Of a stretch of DNA of 36,371 nucleotides, positions 28,068 to 35,346 are shown in pieces. The stretch's first letter is position 1; the number at the start of each line of letters is the position of its first letter. The notes under the pieces were generated by a model that did no database searches, was not told the origin of the DNA, and worked only from the letters and a program-made list of their open reading frames with translations. Origin of the DNA: Microbacterium sp. Bi121 (lineage in GTDB: Bacteria; Actinomycetota; Actinomycetes; Actinomycetales; Microbacteriaceae); contig NZ_CAKKLJ010000014.1 of the NCBI RefSeq assembly GCF_918698005.1, positions 1-36,371 of the forward strand. Reading direction: 5' to 3'. The position numbers were made by a program, and so were the translations under genes.

Positions 28068-29522
28068 ATGAAGACGCTTCGTTCTGCCCTGTTCTGGGTG
28101 CTGGCTGCGGCGCTGCTCGCCGGGCACCTCGTGCTCGCGTGGAACAGCCTGGTCGTCTGGCGCTTCTGGGAGGACGAGGCGTTCAACCTCACCGTCCCGC
28201 TGAACCTGCTCTCGGGCCTCGGCTACACGAGCGACGGCGCGCTCTCGGGCTCGACGCTGACACCGTTCGATCCGCGGATCTCGACCGGCCCGGTCGTGCT
28301 GCTTCCGGTCGCTGCGATGCTGGCGACCGGAATCGACCCGGTGATCGGCGGGCGCCTGATCCCGCTGGCCTACTGGGCACTGCTCCTGGCCGGACTCTTC
28401 GTGCTCGGGCGGCGAATCGGCGGGCGCTGGGCGGCACTCGCCGCGGTCGCCGTGCCGCTCGCGTTCACGACCGGTGTCGGCGTCTCGCCCATTCAGGGCC
28501 CCGCGGATCTGCTCGGCGAGATCCCCGCGGCGGCGCTGCTCGTGTGGGCGCTGGTCGTCCTGCCCCGCCGCACCTGGCTGGCCGGCCTGCTCGTGGGGCT
28601 CGCTGTTCAGGCGAAGCTCATCGCGCTGCTGGCGCTGCCCGCGTTCGCGGTGGCGCTGTGGCTGCTGCCGTCCGATGCTTCGACGGTCGGTGAGCGAGTC
28701 AAGACTCTGCTCAAGCGATCCTGGGTGCCGCTGCTGTTCGTGGCGCTGCCGACGTTCCTGGTCGAGGTGTTCGCGCTGATCTCGCTCGGGCCGGCCGGAT
28801 TCGTGAGGCACCTGCGTGAACTCGCGTGGTTCGTCCGCAGCGGCGGGCAGGGCGGCGAGCCGACGACCGTGGTGTCGAAGTTGACGACGCTTGCCGACTC
28901 GTGGTCGCTGCCGGTGTGGGCAGCTGTCGTGCTCGCCGTGGTGTCGATCGGACTGATCGCCGCCGGACTCTGGGTTGCTCGAGGCTCGGACTCCGCGAAG
29001 AGCGTGTCGCTGTACGTGTGGCCGGCGTTCGTCGGTGCGCTCGCGTTCGTCGGGTGGTGGGCCACCGCATCTCACCTGCCGCTGTGGGTGCGGCATCCCG
29101 CACCCGGCGTGTTCGCGTTCTTCCCGATCCTGGCGGCTGCCGCCGTCTGGGCCTGCGGACTGCTATTCCGCGGACGCGGAACGCGCGTGGTCGCGGTGGT
29201 GGCGGCATCCGTTCTCGCACTCGGAATCGGCGCCGGGTCGGTACTGCACGTCGTCGTCGCGACGACTGCGGCGCGCTGGGAGACCCTCGCCATGCAGCGG
29301 GACGCCATCCAACCGCTCGCCGAATGGGTCGCCGAGAACGACGCCGAGTGGCTGGCCGCCGCTCCCTGGGGCGCCGCCGTCTCGCCGATCGTGCTCAGTG
29401 GAGCCCACGTGGGATTGTGGGATGCGCCCGCCATGAACGGCGTCCCTCGCCTGACCGGCGCGAAGTGCACGACCGACGTCCTCGCCGACAGCGGTCGCTA
29501 CCGCATCTGCGCCGCGGAGTAG
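28068..29522 (+). CDS. GT-C-fold (GT39/ArnT-like) membrane glycosyltransferase candidate
   Basis: A 484-residue polytopic membrane protein with about ten to eleven hydrophobic segments. The first outside loop after helix 1 carries VWRFWEDEAFNLT, an acidic D-E motif like the catalytic one of GT-C enzymes that take sugars from polyprenyl phosphate. The C-terminal 100 residues form a soluble extracytoplasmic part with two Cys (AKCTTDV and YRICAAE) that could form a disulfide. It begins one base after the GT2 stop. Substrate is unknown. It could also be a non-enzymatic polytopic protein. Confidence 0.7.
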   Translation: MKTLRSALFWVLAAALLAGHLVLAWNSLVVWRFWEDEAFNLTVPLNLLSGLGYTSDGALSGSTLTPFDPRISTGPVVLLPVAAMLATGIDPVIGGRLIPLAYWALLLAGLFVLGRRIGGRWAALAAVAVPLAFTTGVGVSPIQGPADLLGEIPAAALLVWALVVLPRRTWLAGLLVGLAVQAKLIALLALPAFAVALWLLPSDASTVGERVKTLLKRSWVPLLFVALPTFLVEVFALISLGPAGFVRHLRELAWFVRSGGQGGEPTTVVSKLTTLADSWSLPVWAAVVLAVVSIGLIAAGLWVARGSDSAKSVSLYVWPAFVGALAFVGWWATASHLPLWVRHPAPGVFAFFPILAAAAVWACGLLFRGRGTRVVAVVAASVLALGIGAGSVLHVVVATTAARWETLAMQRDAIQPLAEWVAENDAEWLAAAPWGAAVSPIVLSGAHVGLWDAPAMNGVPRLTGAKCTTDVLADSGRYRICAAE

Positions 29523-29629
29523 CCACGGAGCGAACCTGCTGCGCATCGGGTTTTCACCCGTCATGGAGCCGCCCGACGCGGGGGTTCTCCCCTTCGTGAC
29601 GTCATCCGGAGAATTAACCGACGAATGTC

Positions 29630-29659
29630 TAGGCATCGCGTGCCGGGTTGGGCTAATGT
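29630..29659 (+). promoter_or_regulatory. Proposed promoter of the sugar transferase leader transcript
   Basis: TAGGCA (29630-29635, 4 of 6 to TTGACA), an 18-base spacer, and TAATGT (29654-29659, TANNNT pattern). The predicted start of transcription, about 29666, falls on the first base of the long inverted repeat that follows. The stretch 29523-29629 before it shows nothing I can support. Confidence 0.4.
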
Positions 29660-29664
29660 GAGCG

Positions 29665-29790
29665 GCATCCGAACTGCAAGACAGTGAGCATCGAGTGGGA
29701 TCGATGCGAGCAACCGTGATGTGGGATCACGTGTCTTGCAACCGTCGCAAGGGGTTGTGACGTTCGGATGCGCCGTGATGTGGGATCACG
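29665..29790 (+). ncRNA. Candidate structured 5' leader RNA (unrecognised class)
   Basis: Nested perfect inverted repeats. P1 is GCATCCGAAC (29665-29674) with GTTCGGATGC (29762-29771). P2, directly next to it, is TGCAAGACA (29675-29683) with TGTCTTGCA (29732-29740). P3 is GCATCGA / TCGATGC (29688-29707) and P4 is CGTGAT / ATCACG (29715-29731), both inside P2. P6 is CCGTGAT / ATCACGG (29773-29790) after P1. P3, P4 and P6 all have GTGGG in the loop. The 21 bases 29741-29761 form a side element. TTGC / GCAA (29736-29750) could compete with P2, and the P4 and P6 arms could swap partners. I do not recognise a known riboswitch. DNA operators are an alternative reading. Confidence 0.55.
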
Positions 29791-29793
29791 GTT

Positions 29794-29831
29794 ACTGGGG
29801 ATGAAACTGGGGAAGCAATGTCGCACTGGGG
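29794..29831 (+). repeat. Three direct repeats of ACTGGGG
   Basis: Exact 7-base copies at 29794-29800, 29806-29812 and 29825-29831 lie between the hairpins and the start of the sugar transferase. The second copy provides the GGGGA ribosome site of the small upstream ORF, and the third lies inside that ORF. Confidence 0.55.
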
Positions 29832-29868
29832 TATGCGTGCATGCACTGCTCGGGGTGCACGGACATGA
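29818..29868 (+). CDS. Possible 16-residue leader peptide coupled to the sugar transferase
   Basis: ATG 29818 is preceded by GGGGAAGCA, the best ribosome site in this region. It opens a frame of 16 codons (MSHWGMRACTARGART). Its TGA (29866-29868) overlaps the ATG of the sugar transferase at 29865 in the ATGA arrangement. This suggests translation passes from the small frame to the large one. Reality of the peptide is unproven. It is too short for codon statistics. Confidence 0.4.
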   Translation: MSHWGMRACTARGART

Positions 29869-29876
29869 CGTCCGTG
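29858..29876 (+). promoter_or_regulatory. Hairpin that holds the sugar transferase start codon in its loop
   Basis: CACGGAC (29858-29864) and GTCCGTG (29870-29876) form a 7-bp stem around the 5-base loop ATGAC, whose first three bases are the start codon. An alternative stem, TGCAC (29842-29846) with GTGCA (29855-29859), overlaps and would exclude it. Ribosomes finishing the small upstream ORF would melt this hairpin. Confidence 0.4.
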
Positions 29877-31394
29877 GAGAACGCTCTGAGCCTGACACGC
29901 GAGGACTCGGCCGTGATTTCGGCGTCCGTTCCGCGCGTACGGGTCGAGACGACCACGGCTCCGATGCCGCGCGTCTCGGCGACGCTGGAGCACCGTCTGC
30001 ACTGGGAACGGGCGCACCGCGTCCGCCTCGGCCTGACGGATGCTGCCGTGATCGCGATCGCCACTGGCGTCGCCTCCGGAATCCAGCTTCATCTGGGTGA
30101 ACCGCCCGTGGATGTCGTGACGCGCGCTGCGCTGTTGGCGACGGTGTGGTTCGCCACGCTGCTCGCCATGCGCACGAGCCTCACGGCTCTGTTCGGCTCG
30201 AGCACCGCCGAGTATCGGGGCATCGCGCATGCCTCCGGCCTCGCCATCGGACTGATGGCGGTTCTGGCCGTTCTACTCGACTGGGACTCGATGCGGCTCA
30301 CCGTGCTCATCACCCTCCCCACGGGCCTGCTCGGCCTTCTGATGAGTCGGTGGTCGTGGCGGCGCTGGTTGAGCATCCAGCGTCGCCATGGCCGATTCAC
30401 GTCGCAGACCCTCGTCGTGGGGAACCGCGATGAGGTCGAGTACGTCGTGCGCGCCCTCGAGCCGATCGGCACTGCCGGCTACCAGATCGTCGGCGCCACG
30501 CTGCTCGACGGCAACGCCCGCGAGATGGACCTCGGACGCACGACCGTCCCCGTGCTCGGCAACCTCAACACGGTCGCCGAGGTCGCCATCGCGCTGAACG
30601 CCGACACGATCATCGTCGCCGGTCGCCCCGAACGCGACCCTGACTTCATCAAGCGGCTCAGCTGGGAGCTCGAGGGCACGGCATCCGAACTCGTCCTCAC
30701 CGACCACCTCGCCGACGTCGCCGGTCCCCGGCTGTCGTTCACACCGGTCGACGGCCTGCCGATGATCAAGATGCAGATCCCGACCTACGAGGGTGCAAAG
30801 CACGTGCTCAAGCGGGCCCTGGACATCGTCGTATCGACCCTCGCACTCGTGCCGATCATCTTGCTGACGCCGGTACTCGCGCTGCTGATCAAGCTCGATT
30901 CTCCCGGCCCCGTGTTCTTCTTCCAAGAACGCGTGGGCCGGGATGGGAAGCCCTTCCAGATCGTGAAGTTCCGCTCCATGCATGCGGATGCCGAGCAGCG
31001 GCTCGCCGCGCTGAAAGCGGCGAATGAGGGCTCGGGCCTCCTGTTCAAGATGAAGAACGACCCGCGCATCACGCGCGTCGGGCGGATCCTGCGCAAGCTG
31101 TCGTTCGACGAGCTGCCCCAGTTCTGGAACGTGCTCGCCGGCGAGATGAGCGTCGTCGGCCCGCGGCCGCCGCTGCCCAGCGAGGTCAGCGACTACGACG
31201 GCACCGTCTCACGCCGCCTCTACATCAAGCCCGGCATCACCGGGCTCTGGCAGATCTCGGGGCGCAGCGACCTGAGCTGGGACGAGAGCATCCGCCTCGA
31301 TCTGCGCTACGTCGAGAACTGGTCGGTCATCACGGATCTGCAGATCATGTGGCGCACGGCCAGAGTCATGTTCGCTCCGAGAGGGGCGTACTGA
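29865..31394 (+). CDS. Polyprenyl glycosylphosphotransferase (WcaJ/CpsE-type priming sugar transferase)
   Basis: A 509-residue integral membrane enzyme that loads a hexose-1-phosphate on undecaprenyl phosphate. There are four N-terminal helices (about 45-160) and a central Rossmann-like domain beginning TLVVGNRDEVEYVV. A fifth hydrophobic segment (LDIVVSTLALVPIILLTPVL) leads into the catalytic bacterial-sugar-transferase domain with DSPGPVFFFQERVGRDGKPF, IVKFRSMH, LRKLSFDELPQFWNVL, and VGPRPPLPSEV. All family landmarks are present. ATG 29865 is preferred over ATG 29841 because it is coupled to the upstream small ORF. It is the second priming enzyme in the window, alongside the WecA-type one at 18692-19675. 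Confidence 0.92.
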   Translation: MTSVENALSLTREDSAVISASVPRVRVETTTAPMPRVSATLEHRLHWERAHRVRLGLTDAAVIAIATGVASGIQLHLGEPPVDVVTRAALLATVWFATLLAMRTSLTALFGSSTAEYRGIAHASGLAIGLMAVLAVLLDWDSMRLTVLITLPTGLLGLLMSRWSWRRWLSIQRRHGRFTSQTLVVGNRDEVEYVVRALEPIGTAGYQIVGATLLDGNAREMDLGRTTVPVLGNLNTVAEVAIALNADTIIVAGRPERDPDFIKRLSWELEGTASELVLTDHLADVAGPRLSFTPVDGLPMIKMQIPTYEGAKHVLKRALDIVVSTLALVPIILLTPVLALLIKLDSPGPVFFFQERVGRDGKPFQIVKFRSMHADAEQRLAALKAANEGSGLLFKMKNDPRITRVGRILRKLSFDELPQFWNVLAGEMSVVGPRPPLPSEVSDYDGTVSRRLYIKPGITGLWQISGRSDLSWDESIRLDLRYVENWSVITDLQIMWRTARVMFAPRGAY

Positions 31395-31449
31395 GGGCGC
31401 GGGCGCACCGACAGCGCACACGCATCAAGACCCGAGGGGAGACGGGTGG

Positions 31450-32139
31450 ATGACACACACAGCAGAAGAACGCACGCTGACACCGGCGATGAAGATCGCC
31501 ATCGGCGTGGTCGGGGTACTGGTCGTCGGAGGCATCGTGACGGCCATGGTCTGGAACGGAGCGGGGCGGCCGGACGCGACAGGCGTCTCGACCACTCCGT
31601 CGGCCGAAGTCGCACCGACACCAGGGCCGCTGCCCGGAGCGACAGCGACGACGGGATCGGAGGTGCCGCCGTCGAACGACGAAGCCGACGAATCGCCGAA
31701 GAGCGGGACTGGCCATCCGCCGCTGTCGGAGATGGCCACGCAACCGCCCGCTGATCCTGCCCCCGAGGAGCCCCCGCTCGATGCCGCCGTTCCGCTGGTG
31801 AAGGCGCCTCTCCCCGCGCCGGCGTCACGCAACGGCGGCATCGTGTCGGGCTTCCCGACCCGCATCGCCACCGCCATGGACGACTCGAAGGTCGTCTCGA
31901 CGTCGATCGCCACCGAGAGCACCGTCATGCAGGTCAGCCTCGTCGCCTCCAGCAGCACCGACCCGGCGAAGATCCGCGAGCACTATCGCAAGCAGTGGAG
32001 CGCCCTGGGCCTCGTCGAGCGCGGCGGCGGCACCGACACCCTCGCCATGGCCGGAGCCTTCGAAGCGCTCACACTCAGCGTGACGTCGACCGGTACCGGC
32101 AACGTCTACACGATCTTCGGCGTCTTCAAGACGGAGTGA
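31450..32139 (+). CDS. Uncharacterised one-pass membrane protein with proline-rich stalk
   Basis: 229 residues. One N-terminal helix (MKIAIGVVGVLVVGGIVTAM) anchors an extracytoplasmic region made of a low-complexity Pro/Thr/Glu stalk (about residues 38-120) and a compact C-terminal domain of about 100 residues (from GGIVSGFPTRIATAM to IFGVFKTE). ATG 31450 has strong purine-rich sequence upstream (GAGGGGAGACGGG). I do not recognise the C-terminal domain. It precedes the MFS gene by 3 bases and so probably shares its transcript. Confidence 0.7.
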   Translation: MTHTAEERTLTPAMKIAIGVVGVLVVGGIVTAMVWNGAGRPDATGVSTTPSAEVAPTPGPLPGATATTGSEVPPSNDEADESPKSGTGHPPLSEMATQPPADPAPEEPPLDAAVPLVKAPLPAPASRNGGIVSGFPTRIATAMDDSKVVSTSIATESTVMQVSLVASSSTDPAKIREHYRKQWSALGLVERGGGTDTLAMAGAFEALTLSVTSTGTGNVYTIFGVFKTE

Positions 32140-32142
32140 CCC

Positions 32143-33438
32143 GTGTACATCTCCTTCACGAACACGCCCAAGCAGGCGGACACAGAAACCCAGGGCAAGA
32201 AGCGCCGGCCGGGGCGACGCACCGTCTCATCGACCGTCGTCACCCTCGGCATCGTCTCGATGCTCACCGACATCTCGTCCGAGTCGGTCTCGGCGATCCT
32301 GCCCCTCTACATCACCGGGTTCCTCGGCATGTCGACCATCGCGTTCGGATTCCTCGACGGGTTCTACCAGGGCATCAGCGCCCTGGTCCGGATCGCCGGC
32401 GGCTACACGTCCGACCGGCTCGACCAGCCCAAGTGGGTCGCCTTCACCGGGTACGCCCTCGCCGCGGTCGCCCGCGTCGGGCTGCTGTTCGCGTCCGGCT
32501 TCGGAGCGCTGACGGCGGTGATCACGGCAGACCGCATCGGAAAGGGCATCCGAACGGCGCCACGGGATGCCGTGATCACCGCATCATCGAGACCTGCGAA
32601 CCTCGGGGCAGCGTTCGGCGTGCACCGGACCCTCGACAACATCGGCGCCGCCATCGGACCGCTGCTGGCGTTCTTCATCCTGCTGCTGATCCCTGACGGC
32701 TACGGCACGATCTTCGTCGCCTCGCTCGGCTTCGCCGTGGTCGGCGTGACGATCCTCGGGCTGTTCGTCCCGAATGTGCGGTCGCGCTCCCGCGGGTCGT
32801 TGAGCGAGCCCAAGCCGAAGTTCGACTGGAGCTCGATCACCTCGGGCCCGATGCGGCGCGTGCTCGCGGCATCCGGCATCCTGGGTCTGCTGACCATCGG
32901 CGACGGGTTCATCTACCTGGTGCTGCAGGCGCGCGGCGACTTCGCCGCGCAGTGGTTCCCGCTCATGTACGTCGGCACGAACATCGCCTTCCTCGCCTTC
33001 GCGATCCCGCTCGGGCGGCTGGCCGACCGCGTCGGCCGCGCACGCGTCTTCGTGTACGGCCACGTGGGCCTGCTCGGCGCGTACCTCGCCGCGATCGTGC
33101 CGATGGCCGACATCGCGGCCACGATCCTCTGCCTCGCCCTGCTCGGCGCGTTCTACGCCGCGACCGACGGCGTGCTCGCCGCACTCGCCGCACAGCTGAC
33201 GCCACCTGAGGCCAGGGGTACCGGGATCGCCGCGGCGCAGACCGTCGTGGCGCTCAGTCGCTTCATCTCGGCAGCCGGTTTCGGCATCTACTGGTTCCTC
33301 GTCGGCCGCGAGGTCGCGATGATCACTGTCGCAGCTCTGCTGCTCGTCGCCGTCCCGGTGGTCGCCTGGCTGCTGCGAGCGCACCTCGCAGCCCCGCGCG
33401 ATGCCGTCGAGTCGGCCGATGCGGAGCAGAGCCAATGA
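32143..33438 (+). CDS. MFS transporter
   Basis: A 431-residue major facilitator with twelve predicted helices. The loop RIAGGYTSDRLDQPKWVA after helix 2 is the family's G-x3-D-R motif. RIGKGIRTAPRDAVI marks the helix 4-5 region, and a second D-R loop lies in GRLADRVGRAR. A basic 25-residue N-terminal tail precedes helix 1, and the start is GTG 32143. The central cytoplasmic loop (about residues 215-222, RSRGSLSEP) is encoded by a copy of the dispersed repeat seen at 699-725. Substrate is unknown. Its operon partners suggest an envelope-glycan precursor or sugar. Confidence 0.85.
   Translation: MYISFTNTPKQADTETQGKKRRPGRRTVSSTVVTLGIVSMLTDISSESVSAILPLYITGFLGMSTIAFGFLDGFYQGISALVRIAGGYTSDRLDQPKWVAFTGYALAAVARVGLLFASGFGALTAVITADRIGKGIRTAPRDAVITASSRPANLGAAFGVHRTLDNIGAAIGPLLAFFILLLIPDGYGTIFVASLGFAVVGVTILGLFVPNVRSRSRGSLSEPKPKFDWSSITSGPMRRVLAASGILGLLTIGDGFIYLVLQARGDFAAQWFPLMYVGTNIAFLAFAIPLGRLADRVGRARVFVYGHVGLLGAYLAAIVPMADIAATILCLALLGAFYAATDGVLAALAAQLTPPEARGTGIAAAQTVVALSRFISAAGFGIYWFLVGREVAMITVAALLLVAVPVVAWLLRAHLAAPRDAVESADAEQSQ
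32786..32809 (+). repeat. Intragenic copy of a dispersed repeat inside the MFS gene
   Basis: The 24 bases beginning GCTCCCGCGGGTCGTTGAG match the intergenic repeat at 699-725 except for a 3-base gap and one C/T change. The frame is kept, and the segment codes for the loop between the two six-helix halves. Confidence 0.6.
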
Positions 33439-34478
33439 CGCCCCGCACGAAGTGGATCATGATCGCCGTTGTCTCGGTGATCGCGCTCGGCGGCACGGTC
33501 GGCATCGGCGTCTCCGCCTGGGCCGAATACCAGCAGCGGCAGAACGCGCCATCGGCCGCCGACACGACGACCGACGAGCTGCCGGCGGGCGACCGCATCC
33601 TGTTCCGCAACACGGCATCCGGGCAGGGATACGGCCATGTCGCCGCTGTTCCCCTCACCGACACCGCCGGGGCGCGCACGGTGCTCGACATCGTCTGCGA
33701 CCGGGTCGCGGCATCCGCCGATGCGATCTCGTGCCTGCGCTCGGAGCGCGGCATCACCCCCAACTACCGGGCGCGTGTGTACGACGCGGCCGGCACGACG
33801 GAGCGGCTCGACTGGGCACTGCCCGGCATACCCAGCCGCACCCGCTTCTCGCCCGACGGCTCGCTCGTCGCCACGACCTCGTTCGTCACCGGGCACGCGT
33901 ACGCGACGATCGGATTCTCGACCGAGACGATGATCCACAGCACCGCCGACGGCGAGAGCTTAGGCAGCCTCGAGGACTGGACGCTCCTCATCGACGGAGC
34001 ACCGAGCGCACCGCTCGACCGCAACTACTGGGGCGTGACCTTCGTCGACGACAACACCTTCTATGCCACTGTCGGCATGACCACCACCGGCGAGACGCAC
34101 CTCATCATCGGCGACATCGCAGAACGCACGTTGACCGCGCTCGCCGACAACGTGGAATGCCCCTCGCTCTCCCCCGACGGCACGCGCATCGCGTTCAAGC
34201 GCGTCACGTCCGGGTCAGGCCCGACCGTGCACTGGACGCCGGCGATCTACGACATCGCCTCCGGCGCGGTGACGGTGCTGGATGCCGAGTCCCGCAGCGT
34301 CGACGACCAGATCGCCTGGCTCGACGACGACACCCTGCTCTACGGGATGCCGAACAATACCGCCGGCGACTCCGATGTGTGGTCGCTGCCCGCCGACGGT
34401 TCAGGTACCCCGACAGTCCTGATCGAACACGCGTGGTCACCCGCCGTGGTGCCGGCGTCGCCGGGAGAAGAGAGATGA
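33435..34478 (+). CDS. Membrane-anchored TolB/WD40-like beta-propeller protein
   Basis: 347 residues with one N-terminal helix (WIMIAVVSVIALGGTVGIGV) acting as anchor or signal, and an exodomain of repeating blades. The stretches TRFSPDGSLVATTSF, PSLSPDGTRIAFKRV and IAWLDDDTLLYGMP are PD40/TolB-type propeller repeats. No lipobox Cys is present at the N-terminus. ATG 33435 overlaps the MFS stop (ATGA). Propellers of this kind usually bind proteins or glycans, and the ligand is not evident here. It shares the operon with MFS, GT2 and deacetylase genes. Confidence 0.75.
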   Translation: MTPRTKWIMIAVVSVIALGGTVGIGVSAWAEYQQRQNAPSAADTTTDELPAGDRILFRNTASGQGYGHVAAVPLTDTAGARTVLDIVCDRVAASADAISCLRSERGITPNYRARVYDAAGTTERLDWALPGIPSRTRFSPDGSLVATTSFVTGHAYATIGFSTETMIHSTADGESLGSLEDWTLLIDGAPSAPLDRNYWGVTFVDDNTFYATVGMTTTGETHLIIGDIAERTLTALADNVECPSLSPDGTRIAFKRVTSGSGPTVHWTPAIYDIASGAVTVLDAESRSVDDQIAWLDDDTLLYGMPNNTAGDSDVWSLPADGSGTPTVLIEHAWSPAVVPASPGEER

Positions 34479-34485
34479 GGAAGCC

Positions 34486-35346
34486 ATGGTCAGTGTGATC
34501 ATCGCCGCGCACAACGAGGAGTCCGTCATCGAGCGGTGCCTCGGGGCGCTTCATCGCACAGGCACACCGCTGCAGATCGTCGTCAGCGCGAACGGGTGCA
34601 CTGATGCCACCGCCGAGCTCGCCCGGTCGCTGAACACGACGGTGGTCGAGCGATCGGCGGCTGGGAAGGCCGGGGCGCTCAACGCCGCGGAAGAGGTCGC
34701 GACCTCGTTCCCGCGGGTGTATCTGGATGCCGACATCCTCGTGCCTCACGGCGGCATCGCGGCCCTCGCCGCCGCTCTCGACGATGACGCCGGCGTGCTG
34801 GCGACGATGCCGCGCCGACGGGTCAACACCGCAGGGCGGCCCTGGGCGGTGCAGGCGTACTTCCGGATCAATCAGCGCCTGCCGGTGTTCCGCAGCGGGC
34901 TGTTCGGGCGAGGCTTGATCGTCCTCTCCGAGGCGGGTCGAGCGCGCTTCGGGGTCTTCCCCGACATGATCGCCGACGACCTCTTCCTCGACGGGCAGTT
35001 CGCCGCCGAGGAGAAGTTCGAGGTGCCAGAGGTCGAAGTCGTCGTGGAGGCGCCGTGGACGACCGCCGATCTGCTGAACCGGCTCGTGCGAGTGCGGCGG
35101 GGCAACACGCAGATGCGGCGGGCGACCGCTGATCGGAGCGGCACGGGCAGCGTCCGGCCGTCGGATCGCTGGTCGTGGCTGCGCGATGTCCTGCTCAAGG
35201 AGCTCTCGCTCGCCCCATCGGCCGCGGCCTACGTCGCGATCACTGTCATCGCCGGCGTCCGGTCCCGGCGCACATCGAACCGCAGCTGGGGTCAAGACGC
35301 CAGCACGAGGATCATGTCCCAGACCGCAGCGAGCGTGCAGCCATGA
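34486..35346 (+). CDS. GT2-family glycosyltransferase
   Basis: A 286-residue GT-A enzyme. VSVIIAAHNEESVIERCL at the N-terminus, IVVSANGCTDATAELA as the nucleotide-binding region and VYLDADILV with the DxD metal site are clear. FPDMIADDLFLDGQF likely holds the catalytic Asp pair. There is one hydrophobic stretch near the C-terminus (AAYVAITVIAGV). ATG 34486 has GAGGAAG 3-9 bases upstream. Its stop overlaps the start of the deacetylase gene as ATGA, so the two proteins are made together and may act on the same glycan, as NodC and NodB do. Donor is unknown. Confidence 0.87.
   Translation: MVSVIIAAHNEESVIERCLGALHRTGTPLQIVVSANGCTDATAELARSLNTTVVERSAAGKAGALNAAEEVATSFPRVYLDADILVPHGGIAALAAALDDDAGVLATMPRRRVNTAGRPWAVQAYFRINQRLPVFRSGLFGRGLIVLSEAGRARFGVFPDMIADDLFLDGQFAAEEKFEVPEVEVVVEAPWTTADLLNRLVRVRRGNTQMRRATADRSGTGSVRPSDRWSWLRDVLLKELSLAPSAAAYVAITVIAGVRSRRTSNRSWGQDASTRIMSQTAASVQP

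Noticed and set aside
27882..29096. A 404-codon minus-strand frame over the GT-C-like gene
   Set aside because: Gln/Arg/Pro-rich antisense shadow. The plus-strand frame has clear membrane helices and follows the GT2 gene by one base.
29665..29771. A miniature transposable element with 10-bp terminal inverted repeats
   Set aside because: No flanking target duplication is evident, and the adjoining second helix fits RNA structure better. A genome-wide copy search would settle it.
29688..29790. MraZ-type operator, because GTGGG occurs three times
   Set aside because: MraZ sites as I know them are regularly spaced direct repeats. Here the copies are 26 and 60 bases apart and each lies in a hairpin loop, and no mra/division genes are nearby.
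29714..29790. CRP/GlxR binding sites (GTGA ... TCAC)
   Set aside because: Spacing between the GTGA and TCAC halves is 7 bases rather than 6, and the arms are part of a larger nested RNA-like fold. A DNA-binding role cannot be excluded.
29665..29790. Known riboswitches (c-di-GMP, ydaO/c-di-AMP, cobalamin, guanidine)
   Set aside because: None of the conserved core sequences I know for these classes is visible.
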